A stretch of 64,000 nt of DNA from Montifringilla adamsi (Eukaryota > Chordata > Aves > Passeriformes > Passeridae), in assembly GCA_017590115.1 (NCBI GenBank), contig JAGGNK010003335.1, positions 6,945,916 to 7,009,915 on the forward strand. The letters are read 5' to 3'. Below, one piece after another: positions 1-32,027 of this stretch; the first letter of the stretch is position 1, and each line of letters opens with the position of its first letter. The notes below the pieces were generated by a model. It was given only the letters and a program-made list of their open reading frames with translations. It had not been told where the DNA came from and made no database searches. Both the position numbers and the translations under genes were made by a program.

Positions 1-2263
1 AGGCTACTCTGGGGGAAGAGAAATTCAACCTGAAATCACCATTAAGTAGAGCTCTGAATGAAATGGAGATTCAGCCTGTTGCAGGAATGTGAGGGTTACC
101 AAACATCACTATGACTTTTTATTTTAGAAATTAGAGATTTTTCTGAGGGTAGCAGAAATTTAATACGGCACACAAATACAAAGAAACCAATTTTCCTTTT
201 ATGCAGTTGATTATTTACCTTGAAACTATTACTAGAGAAGTGGAAAGGTGGTTTTTCTCCAAAAGCTCTCCTTCTGGCCTTTCTGTGCTCCTCACAGAAC
301 AACATGAAAAAATATTTATGGTCTTAATGATTCAGTAATTTCAACCTTCAGTTTTGTTTATACAGGAAAAGCTTTTTAAATAATAGATGTTTATTATTGC
401 TGAAGATTTCTTCGTTTGGCTTGGGGTATGTCTTTTGGTTCCTCCCTTTTGGTGGAACAGCTGTTATCTCTGAAATGTGTACAGAAGGGTCTATTTGTGT
501 AAGTGCAATTTTCTACTTGATTGATTTTGGAGTATTTGTATGAGTGTGCAGAGATTCCACTGCCCATGGATTTTATTTCAAACTAAACATCCGTCTGGAG
601 GCAGAGGTTAAAACAAGTGCAAATCAAAGCACTGGTTATTCACAAATAGGTTTGTCACAGTCTGATAGCCAAGTATATTTAAATATTTCTTTGCAACACT
701 TGAACTGCTCTCAAACAGATTCTAGAAGCTAATTGAAAGCTCAGTCAGTACAGAAAGTCCTGCTGGAGAGGAATAATGAATAAAAATGCACTGAAGAAGA
801 ACGAGGAGGCAGCTGGACTGTGAGGGAGGGATGGGGAAGAAGAAAAGCAGCAGTGGTGGATGAAACCAGTGGATTTGTCTGCATGTGACTCGGGGGAGGC
901 AGAACCTGTCAGTGCTGGGCACAGCGTGGCAGTGGGGCTGTCCCATCCCTCCCCACACTCACCCTGAGCCCTCCCTGCTGGCTTCATCTCCAGGGAAACA
1001 TTTCACTGGGAAAAATCTTTGTCAAGTTAATTTCCAACATTTCGGGTTCAACAAACTCCTGCTGGATACAGTGCGGGGTTTGGTGTCTCAAGGACATCAA
1101 CCCTTGTTCTGGAAGGTTGTAATAGGAACACGGGGGTCCTGGTGAGCTCTTCCCAGGACAGGCAGCCCTGTGCTCCTGGGGAAAGATGCTTTTCTGAGGA
1201 TCTGGGGTTCCTGCTCCTTGGGGTGTCTGGGAGAGAAGCTCATACATCTATAATCCAGCTTTATGAGTGAAAGGAACCTTGTGATTCCCAAAACAGCAGT
1301 CTAGCACGTGGGGACAAGGCAGGAGCCTACACCCATGGCTTGGCTCTGCCACCATGTGGGATCTTTGATGTTCTTCTTCAGAGAAATTGCAATTGGCTGC
1401 TGTTTTCACAGGCCTCAGCAGTTGGCAATGCCTTTGCTTGATTTCCATCCACTTGTCATTCTGTTTTTAAGAGTTTTAAGCCTTCCCCTGGCAGAAAAGA
1501 ATTGCAATAGCGTGTGGAGGAGGAGTTAGACCAAGGGGTCTAACTCTGACCTGGAAAAATGCACAACCATCAGATTGGGCTTTCACAGCTGAAAATCTTT
1601 GCCCAGAGCCAGGGAACCAAGTCACCCCTTTCTGGGCAGAGCATAGATCACTCCTCTCTTTTAAACAGAGAACTGGAAGCTCATAAAATTACCTCCATTT
1701 TGTAGAGGTGTGGCTGAGGTTCTCAGGCAATGCTCAAGAGGGTTTAAAACATCACCTTTTCCTCAGAAAGACCTGAGACCTCTGTTTCTTATCTTTTATG
1801 CTGGAGTCATGAGCCTTTGCAGGTAAGCTTTCATTATTTACCTACTTAGATGGAAGAAGTAATGAAACACTCCGTGGGGAGAGGAAACCTGACTGAGAAA
1901 TGGTTTAATGATTTTTTTCCACTAGGCATTTATAGGCTTTATGCAAATCAGATTTATTTACTGTGGAGGAAAAAAACTTTGTAAATTTAAAGTGTTTGAT
2001 ATTGCTAAAGGCTTTTTCTCTTTGGCTCAACAGCTGCTCACTGGACACGTTTCAATTCCCATCCTTTGCTGAGCAGCTGCCCTTGCTGGCCACTGCCCAG
2101 TCTGCAAAGCCACAGGAGGATTTTGCACAGATCTGCCCCTTAGGGCAAGTGGCCCCAAAGGACCCTTTTTGATTCCCAGGCAGATTTGGGGAGGAAAGAA
2201 TCCTTTGACTTTGATGTCAGTCCAATCAGAGCAAATCCTTTACAAACACTGAGATGCTGCAGT
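1..2263. other. Upstream intergenic sequence, nothing recognised
   Basis: Ordinary AT-leaning sequence with no exon of a known family, no recognisable repeat and no long convincing open frame on either strand. Distal TGFBI regulatory elements could be here but none can be pointed to. Confidence 0.6.
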
Positions 2264-2642
2264 GAATCATAGAATCACACAAAATTTTGGTTTGGAAGGA
2301 ACTTACAAGCTCATCTTGTTCCAACCTCCTGCCATGGACAGGGATGCCTTCCATTATCCCAGGTTGCTCCAAGCCCCAACGAGCTTGGCCCTGGACACTT
2401 CCAGGGATGGGGCAGCCACTGCTTCTCTGGGCAACCTCACAGAGAATTTCTTCTTAATATCAAATCTAAACCTCTCCCCTTTTAGTTTAAAACCATTCTC
2501 CTTTGTCCTAATACTACCTACCCATAGAAAAACTCTCTCTCTTTCCTTTTGTAAGCCCCGTTTAGGTACCGTTAGAGTCTCTAAGATCTCCCTGAAGCTT
2601 CTCTTCTCCAGACTGAACACCCCCAACTTTCTCAGCCTAAAA
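2264..2642 (-). mobile_element. CR1 LINE 3' fragment
   Basis: Reads as the reverse complement of an avian CR1 3' end. It starts GAATCATAGAATCACAC, then TTGGTTTGGAAGGAACTT, TTCCAACCTCCTGCCATGG, CAGGGATGGGGCAGCCACTG, TTTAGTTTAAAACCATTCTC, and ends CCCCAACTTTCTCAGCCT. About 380 bp, truncated at its 5' side. It sits just upstream of the TGFBI CpG-rich region. Confidence 0.9.
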
Positions 2643-2890
2643 CCTCTGGCTTTCATTTGGTTTGGTATAAAAACAACAACAAACCTCTTGCCAAGGGTGA
2701 CCCCTGCCAGTGCTGGAAGCGGCTGAGAGCGGGGCGACACCAGGAGGCACTGAGGGGACCTGGGGAGGCAGCGCGGGTGACATTCCCGCGGCGTGGGCAG
2801 GGCTGGGCTGAAAGCAGGAGAGCCTCCGGACAGGGGCATCACGGAGAGGTTTATATATTAACATTATATTTATTATTTTATAATAAATAA
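2643..2890. other. Spacer between CR1 and CpG island
   Basis: A GC-rich patch (2700-2840) followed by a short AT-rich block (2851-2890, TTATATATTAACATTATATT and similar). No gene recognised. Confidence 0.5.
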
Positions 2891-3090
2891 GGGGTTGGAG
2901 CGGGTGGGACACCGGGAGTGTGGCAGTGCACACACCGCTCTGAGTCCCGACTGTGGGCAGGATGGAGGGAAAAGTCCGGGTGAAGAAGAAATTGAAGATG
3001 AAACGCTGCTCTGGGAAGGGGGATATAAAACATCCCTGTCTGCTTCCCCCGCACCGCGGCGGGTCTCCGGAGCACGGACGGAGCGAAGTG

Positions 3091-3154
3091 CGGGAAGCCG
3101 GAGGGATGGAAGGGCGGGTGTCCGCGGGAAGCCGGAGGGATGGAAGGCCGGGTG
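3091..3154 (+). repeat. Two-copy 34-bp direct repeat in TGFBI promoter
   Basis: Thirty bases beginning CGGGAAGCCGGAGGGATGG are present at 3091-3120 and 3125-3154 with a single mismatch and a period of 34. Confidence 0.9.
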
Positions 3155-3195
3155 GGCGGACGGAGGGACGGATGGATGCCCTTGGCGGGGGGCGG

Positions 3196-3243
3196 CCCCT
3201 CTCCCCTCTCCCCTCCCCTCCTGCCGGGCCGGGCCGGGCCGGG
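3196..3243. promoter_or_regulatory. Back-to-back G-quadruplex motifs on opposite strands
   Basis: Four CCCC runs at 3196-3199, 3203-3206, 3210-3213 and 3215-3218 (spacers TCT, TCT, T) form a G4 motif on the minus strand. Seven bases later four GGG runs at 3226-3228, 3231-3233, 3236-3238 and 3241-3243, each separated by CC, form one on the plus strand. Folding is inferred from motif rules. Confidence 0.75.
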
Positions 3244-3316
3244 CGGCTCCGCTCCCCCCGCGGGGCCGCTCCCGCCCCCGCTCCGCCGCCGCATTTAATT
3301 GGCTCGCTGCTGCCGG

Positions 3317-3376
3317 CCCGTCCCGTCCCGTCCCATCCCGTGCCGGTCCGTGCCGTGCCGTGCCGTGCCGTGCCCG
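3317..3376 (+). repeat. Pentanucleotide array (CCCGT/GCCGT type) just upstream of the TGFBI ATG
   Basis: Twelve consecutive 5-mers: CCCGT x3, CCCAT, CCCGT, GCCGG, TCCGT, GCCGT x4, GCCCG. The array ends three bases before the start codon, so it probably makes up most of the 5' UTR. The frame in phase with TGFBI has no stop through the array. Confidence 0.9.
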
Positions 3377-3379
3377 GCC

Positions 3380-24577
<21,198 letters not shown>

Positions 24578-24758
24578 GCCCATCGTGAGCAGCCACAAGT
24601 CAGTGCCTCCATCCCATCCACTCCAGCTGACAGCTGAAAAGAAGGACAGAACCCTTTTCAAAAACCAAATGCCACCCTTAAATTTATTTTTCTTTGCAAT
24701 GAAATGGATAGGAAAAATGAAAAGCCATATATATGTATATATTTTAAGACCATTTTTA

Positions 24759-24811
24759 TTTGGTTTTGACTTCCCAGACCAATTTGTTTGGTTTTGACTT
24801 CCCAGACCAAT
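24759..24811 (+). repeat. 28-bp tandem duplication in TGFBI 3' UTR
   Basis: The 25-base string starting TTTGGTTTTGACTTCCC occurs at 24759-24783 and again, identical, at 24787-24811, with period 28. Exact identity suggests a recent duplication. Confidence 0.9.
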
Positions 24812-24867
24812 GAAATGTTTTGAGGTTTTTTGTTTGTTCTGTTAATTTTTGTTTTGTTTCTTTTTTA

Positions 24868-24873
24868 AATAAA
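24868..24873 (+). terminator. TGFBI: Polyadenylation signal AATAAA for TGFBI
   Basis: Canonical AATAAA 291 nt after the stop codon, followed within about 25 nt by the T/G-rich sequence TTTTGGG. Further AATAAA-like hexamers near 25205-25240 could give a longer 3' end. Confidence 0.75.
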
Positions 24874-24893
24874 ATTATTCTCCAACTTTCAAT

Positions 24894-27800
24894 GTTTTGG
24901 GCTTGATAGGTACATCCAAGGGCCTTTTATTTTTTAAACAAGCATGTCCTTCCTTCTTCCCTTGGATTGTAAAAGTCATCCATGAAATTCTGATCTGCAG
25001 GCTTTTAACAAAATTCTCTCTATTGACATTGAGAAAATTGCATAGTTATAAGCTATGGTTTGAAGTATTCTTTTTTTTTTTTTTTTTTTTTAACTGGGGT
25101 CTTTTTTTTTGTGCCTATGGGTTATAACTGTGCTGCATTTTGTTTATGAGATTTGAAATGAGAGTTCTCCCTGGCTGAAGCCTTCCAGTAAATGATTCAT
25201 TTTTAATAATGGTTGTTTTTTAATAAAAATTAAAAATAAAATCAAAAATATAAATACAAAAAGTGATGACAGTGCTTGGTTGGGTTTTTGCTTGGCTTGA
25301 ATTCCCTGATGGCACCAGGTGATCAAACCTGAGCACTGGGAAGGAGGGGAATCAGATTTGGCTGGATCAACATTGATAGGCCCAATAGTTACTTGAGTGG
25401 AAGGGCAGAACATTTCTCTCTCTGATCCTGGCCTGGCATCATTTTTTGCTGGTGCTTTCATGAGCAGTCACTGTCACTCTCCAAGGAGCAGCCATGCACA
25501 TCCTCCCAGCCACTTTTCTGGCAGCTGGAGCTCAGTGCACATTCTGTCCTGCCAACAGCATTTACTCCCCATCATGGCTTTAGATTCCCTCCCTGGTAGT
25601 TATTACCTTGGTGAAACCCAGGAGCAGGAGGCAAAAATGAGAAAGAGTGTCAAGGGCAGAACACAAAAGACTCAGGTTGTTTTTTTGCTCTGGCAGAGAA
25701 ATACCCTGATAGTTCTCCTTCTATTAAAAGCCCAAACTGAAATCCCACATGCTCGGAGTCATCTGCATAACTCAAATGTGTGAAAAATACCCAGCTCCTC
25801 TTTTAGCTCTTCTTTTATTTCTCTTCTTCACTACCCCTCGCCCCACCCCCCCTAAATTTTCTTTGTTATTTTTTTGGCATGATACAGTCCTGGTATTTCA
25901 GGCTGAGGAGGAACACTTTCAGCCACCTGATCCCAGCAGCCCAAGGCAGAATGGTTGTATCAGGGGATTGGATTTTGGGGGAGGCTCAGCTTCTTCCTGT
26001 TAAACTAATTACTGTTCCTTCCAAAGCCTGAGAAAGAGGGAAAGCCATGTCAAATCTGCTCTGTTTTATTTTCTCTTCCTTGATGCTTCATGATTGAGAG
26101 ATATAAAGTCTTCACAACTTGGAAGGGTGAAAAGTAGGTCTGCTCCTCATCTAGGTGAGTGCCCCTTGTTTATAGCTTCTTGGCATCTGGCTTGGTGACT
26201 AATTGTTTCATTGCAAAATGAAGCCACTTGAGTAGACAGGAGCAGGGAAAACTGCTTAGATGAGCTTAATGCACAAAGCAGTCCCATCTGCTGAGACAAC
26301 AGTTTTCATCTCCTGGAAGTACAGCCCTGGCTTTTCACTCCATGGTTCCTGGGCAGCTATTAGGATGTGTGATGATGGGGTCCTTTGTGCTTTTTGTATG
26401 TATCTGGCTAGGCTTTTGGGGGATCACCAGGTTTATGAGTCCTGGCTGTTTCCAGTAGATAGAGGTGCATTATCCTTTCAATCCAATTCCCTTTTTGCTC
26501 TCTCCTGTTGCTTACGCTCCCTGGTCCTTTGGCAGTGCTCCCTGCCTCACTCCTGCTGCCTGTCCCGTCCTCTGAGCTGCTGTGGGGTGCCAGCAGCAGC
26601 CCCCACAGTGCTCTCCCTGTTGTGTTGGCTCTGTCATTTCCCTGGGATCCTACAACTTGGGAAGCCATCACAGGGTGCCTTCCCACAGGATTTTGGTGTA
26701 TCCAGGTTACAGCTCATGGTGGAAACTCTTGGGAGTTCTTAGTGCTTAACCCTGCTCCAAACGGATGTCTCACCCCTCTGTGTTCAGGGAGGGATACACA
26801 GATGGATTTGATCAGTGGGTGAGCTGTCTGAGTTGATCAGTAGGGACTGTATCCATTGCTTCCATTCACTGACACTTTGGGGATATTTTTCCCCATGGAT
26901 TTGTCACTGTGCCTTATCCAGTGATGTGAGGGTGAGTGCTGCCAATAATTCCACCAAGGGGAGCGAGATGTTAATGCTTCAGCCTTCATGGGGTGCCCAG
27001 GGATGAAGCAACAGGAGAGCAGCTGAAAGATGGGGAAATGAGGAGTGCTGAAATGATGGGAATAAAAACTTATCTGTCATTTTCTAAATAAATATTTTAA
27101 ATATATTTTTTAATATGATAAAAGGTGGAAGTGAAAGGAAGAAGGAAGTTGCTGGTGCTGAGGCAAAACATAACTTCCCTGGGGAAGTGCTGGCCAAGGG
27201 GCAGAGAGCTCCCATGGGCCCAGCTGGGTGTGGGAGCCTGAGGGATGTCCCAGCCAAGGGCTGTGGTGTGATGGAGGAGCTGGAACCCCCCTGGGTTCCT
27301 GTCCCCTCCCAGAGCTGCAGGAGTCCTCAGATAACAACACTCAGGGAAGGGGAGAAGCAAAGCCCCATTCAGAAACTGCTGAGTGAGGGTTGGGGCAGCC
27401 TTGGGATGAGCAGCATTTGGGATTGGCCTTCAGTGACAAACAGCACTGGGGTGCTCAGCACAGAGCCATACTGCACCAGGGGATTTTTGGTGTCTCAGTG
27501 TTGTCAGAGTATTTCCACATGAAACCCAGCCTGTGGTTGAACGTCACCATGACCTTGAACCACGTCTGTGCTCCACGGGAACTCCCTTCAGGACTGGGGC
27601 AAAAGCACTAAACGGAGACCAAATAAGAGTCTTCTGGAGGAAAATTTTGTTTTCCCCTCCTTAAGAGTCAAGAGTGTTTTTCAATTGAAAATTTGCAGGG
27701 ATGTGCAGCTGCCCTTGTTTATTTTTTAGAATAATGATTCCTTCATTTGCAGCAGTTCCAGTTAAGCAAAGTAATTAAATGCATGCAGAAGTCCATTTAG

Positions 27801-29910
27801 GAAAAATACAGTTTTAAGTGTGTGCTCTCTGTCCCAAAATGATGCCAGCGTGGCCAGGCTGCTGCTCGTGGGTCGCTCCTGTGCCAGAGGAGCCCCAGTG
27901 CTCTCCAGGGCTGGAGCAGTGAACAGAAGGTGGTGCCTCTGAAGGGCTGGAAAAGCAAATGTTGACTGCAAAATGCTGTGTTTTGAGAAGCTTCATGTTG
28001 TGGTTTTGCTCATTTACATCTTGAGATATGAACCAGAGGTGCTTTTCTTCTAGCAAACTGCTTTGCTATCTGGCAGCCTTCTGCAAAGATATTTAAGGCA
28101 GGAGGAAAAGCAGCGCTGAGCTTTGTTCCGAGGGAGATCTCACATGCAGGGCTGTAGTGGAAAACACGTGTTCTTCCAGTGTCAGGGGGATCTGGGAGCT
28201 CTGTGTGCTTGGCTAAGGAAGGAGGTTTGGAGCTGACCTGCCCCGGGTGCTGGTGGGGGAGCCAGGCTGGGAGGGCTGCGGGGCGGGCGAAGGCAGCTCT
28301 GTGCCTCGGCGTGGGAGCAGTGGAAAGGCAAAAGCCTCTGCTCATGTCAAAGGCCAGGCAGAGCCTTGAGTGAAGCCAAGGCAGCTCAGCCAGATGTGCT
28401 GACCCCTGGAAGGGGTCACCTGGAGATGGGGGAAGCCACTCATAGGCTGTCACTGGAAAACTCTACTCCTGCTTTTCTGCTGTAGGGAAATTCTTGCTTC
28501 TACAAGTGATTTATTGGAAAGTTAGCTGGTGTCGCAGGAGGAGCAAAGAGAAAAAACAATGGTGAAAGACAAGCTCAAAGGAGCAGTTGGGATCAGAGGC
28601 ATTCAGCTGTGGCTCAGGCAACTCTTGCATTATTTTGTTTTTCTTTGGAGTCCATTTTGGAGACAGATTTGAGAGATTTTTCAGAAACCTGTAAATTCTC
28701 CAAAGAAAAATATTTAGGGGGACCTTCTTTCCAACAGTGAATGATCCCTCACTGTTTTGTAAGATTTTTATGATCACTTTGCAAAAGCTCAGCACTTTTC
28801 CTAGAAGAAGTCAGTTGGTGCAGGGGCAGAGGGTAGCAGGGCCTGGTGAGCCACGCACTGTGCCACGTGAAGGCATCTCCTGCTAAGGGAGAATATTCTC
28901 AGGATTTGTTTTCACCTTCTGGAAAGGAAGGTGACAGGAAGGGCTGGATTACTGGATGATGCCGTTCATGACACTGAAAAGCTCTTTACAGAATTGCCAT
29001 GGCTGACCCATGCATATCTGTCCTGTTACGCTTACCCTTGACTTTTCTGCAGCTTTTCAGAGGGCTTGGCTGCCTCTGGCTTTTGACTTGCCTGTTCTTT
29101 CTCTGTTCAGCATTTCCAAGGGGATTTCATCTGAATTTGGAAGTCACCATTTCTTCCACATGCAGCTTGTGCATCAAGTCCTATTAGCTGGCAAATGCAA
29201 AACTCATTCTATTTTAATTGCTCCTTCTGGGAGAAGAATCAAGTCCTCCTGTTTGGAAAATAATTGTGCAGAAGCTGAAGGCCGTCTCAGGGCATTTGTT
29301 AAATTTTGCAGAGGCAGGAGGATAAATTTCTGGATTTCAGGATTTATACCAGTGTTGCTGTGTAGTCTTCTAGCTTTCTTCCTTTGTTTCGAAGTTTGCA
29401 ATTGGGATAAACGACCTTTCTCAGGAACTTTTAGGTGGAGATCCCAGATAATCCCCAAGTATTACAATACTATCTTTGCACATGTAGCACTTGGGAAGTT
29501 ACCAACAAGAGGATTGCTCTGAAGGAAGATCAAGTATCACGATGACCATGACAGCAGTCATGAATTTACAATTAAGGCTGGTTTTATAACAGCGACCTGA
29601 AGATACATCCATTTGCTGTCAACTCTAGGCATCCTATCCCGTGCTCAGCACAATTGTGTGTTCCCCTACCAATGTGTCTGGGCACCACACACGCTCAGGT
29701 GGTGATGTGGCTTCCAGCTTGGTGCTGGCATCTCAAAGTTCAGGATGTGTGACTGGACCAAGCCTGGCTACACCTGGTCCTCCTCATAGCCAGGCAACAG
29801 ATCCTCAGCCTTCTTATCACAGAGAACACAAAGTTTTCAGACAGAAATATTGACAGGCTCGTCCCTGATGATGGTAGATCCATCATAGCCTTCTGGGAGG
29901 TTTCCCCCCC
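24894..29910. other. Intergenic sequence downstream of TGFBI
   Basis: No assignable exon on either strand. Notable composition: a 21-T run at 25071-25091 with a second T run shortly after, an A-rich block near 25210-25260, and a small GC-rich patch near 28230-28320 (contains GGGGCGGGCG). No known repeat was recognised. Confidence 0.55.
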
Positions 29911-29983
29911 AAGGCAGGGGGTTTGGAACTGCATGATCTTTCAGGTTCTTTCTGACCCAAACCATTGTGTGGCTCTGTGATTC
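29911..29983 (+). mobile_element. CR1 LINE 3' terminus, short
   Basis: Reads AAGGCAGGGGGTTTGGAACT, GCATGATCTTTCAGG and CTGACCCAAACCATTGTG, ending in CTCTGTGATTC. This is the plus-oriented CR1 3' end, about 70 bp, with a degenerate terminal repeat. Confidence 0.8.
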
Positions 29984-31991
29984 CTGCCCTGGAAGCTGAA
30001 GGGAGCTGATTTTGCAATCGTGGCTCATGTGAATGGCAGGGACACACCCGCCAATGCCCGCGGACGTGCGCTGGCACCAGTGAGGGACTGGAGCAGCAAA
30101 AGTGGCTGGTTCCTTTCTGTAGCTCGTAACTAAAGAGCAGGAAAAAGTGGAATAAACAAAGCCAAGCTGCAGAGTAGTCACGCAAGGCAAGGGGAACTGA
30201 GGAGCATCAGCAGAAAGTGCTCCAGGACAGCAGCATCTGCGAGCACTTGAGGCTCAGGAAATGCTGCTCTTTAAGGAGTTGGTGCTGCTGCGTAGGACAG
30301 GAAACAGGCTGGGGGTGAGGCTGTGCCATTCTGCCTTTTATTTGCTCAGCAAATTTTGCCTCTTTTTACGTAACACCAGCAAATGAGGAACTTAAAGTCA
30401 CTTCTCCCATAAAAGTTTTTGGTTTTTTTTTACAGCAGAATTATTTTATGGACTTTCCTCTCCTGGGCTGCCTCTACCTTACATTCCTGAAATAAACTAG
30501 GCAAACTGTAATAAAATGACCTGTGATCTAAAGTTTTCTGAAGCTACAGAGGCTTTGAGTTAAGGACCCAAAGGATGGGACTGTGAGCAGGATCAGCACT
30601 GAACTGTCAGCCACAGCAGGGTGGCCTGGACCATTTCCTGTGCTGTAGAGCTCCTGGTGCACACCTGGGAGATGCCCTCCACCAGGAGTGCAGACAGGGC
30701 AGGAATGATGCTCATTCACACCTGACTGCCCGGGCTTGGCCAAGGGAAACTCTGCTTGCCACGAGGCCCCAGCTGGCCCTGGCTGTGACTGGTGTCACTG
30801 GGACACAGCGGAGAGGCTCTGGGGTGCCCTGGCTTTACACCCTGGTGTAGGTGTAGCATCAGGGAGGTAACAACCAGAGCGGGGGGGAAAGCAACTCACT
30901 GGCACATGTGTCCTCTCCACCTGCCACTCCTCTGAGCAATCTCTCCCTTGCTCAGCACCTTTGCAGTAAAAAGGACAGCTGATTCTTCAGGTTATGGTTT
31001 CTGGGGCAACACTACTGACTGTTTTCTGGGTTTGCTGACTTCCAGAGTGAGCCACGCCCTCCCTCTCTGCCCAGCACAGAGCACTGGGACACCCAGGGTT
31101 CAAAGTGTGTCCATGCAGGATGATGTGCATCAACTGCACAAAAAAAATCTTTCTGAGTCCAAGGAGATGTTGAGATGTTTGGAGGCTTTATTTTGTTAAG
31201 GACCAAATCAGTTCAGATCATACTGGAAGCTATCTAAAAAACTTGAGAAGAAATTTGCCCTGGGAAGCCCTGAAGGGAGGTGGTGGCTGCCTGAGGGGCA
31301 GTAACCGGCCTTTCCTTCTGCAGAGGTGAATGCTTTGGAAAGCTGTGGACAGACCTGCCAGGGAAATCAAAGGCTTGTCTTCATCTGGGCTCTTCCTTCT
31401 GCCCTTCACTCTGACTTGGTGATCTTTCGCTCATATTAATGAAAACTGGGGGGAAACTGAGGTTGGTGTAGCAGGGAGAGGATGACACTGGGATGTAAGG
31501 AGCTGCCAGGCTGGGAGGGATGTTTGCTTGGAGGAGTTTCTGCTCTGCACAACCTGGGGATGCCTGAGGGCACTGGGGGAGGGAAGCACAGTGAGCAGTG
31601 CTCAGAGTAGGTGGTCCCAGGCCTGCTGACCAAATGTTCCTCCTGAGCTACTATATTTGGATACCACAGGCAAGTGATTTCACTTTCCTGTTTGAAAACA
31701 GACCCCCTGAAGCCGGGCTGCTGGCTGCTGACACTCTCCTTGCAGAGCACACAGCTCACGCAGAGCAGCCCCTCTCCTCCCTGGGGTCACCTCGCTCCTG
31801 CCTGGGAGTGAGGGACTGCACAGCCCCATCACTCACTGCTTAATTGCAGCCAGATTGCCCTAGAAATGTCTGCTGAAATATTTATAAATACTATAGCCAG
31901 CAGCTGCTGATGCCAAACAGGAAATTTTAAGCTGAACAAACTTTTCCACGTTTCTAAGTGGGGAAAGTAAACTGTAGCTAAGATCAGTATT

Positions 31992-32027
<36 letters not shown>

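Larger units (their letters stand above)
24578..24893 (+). other. TGFBI: TGFBI 3' untranslated region (end approximate)
   Basis: Runs from the stop codon to about 20 nt beyond the first canonical AATAAA. It is AT-rich, with a TATATATG-type stretch near 24729-24744 and a 28-bp tandem duplication at 24759-24811. The cleavage site is inferred from the signal position only. Confidence 0.7.

Noticed and set aside
2262..2842. Open frames of about 150-160 codons on both strands upstream of TGFBI.
   Set aside because: They fall in the CR1 fragment at 2264-2642 and read through its 3' untranslated region.
3299..3379. In-frame upstream extension of TGFBI from a TTG.
   Set aside because: There is no ATG, it encodes a Pro/Arg/Cys run from the pentamer array, and it would precede and disrupt the signal peptide. 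The ATG at 3380 has strong context.
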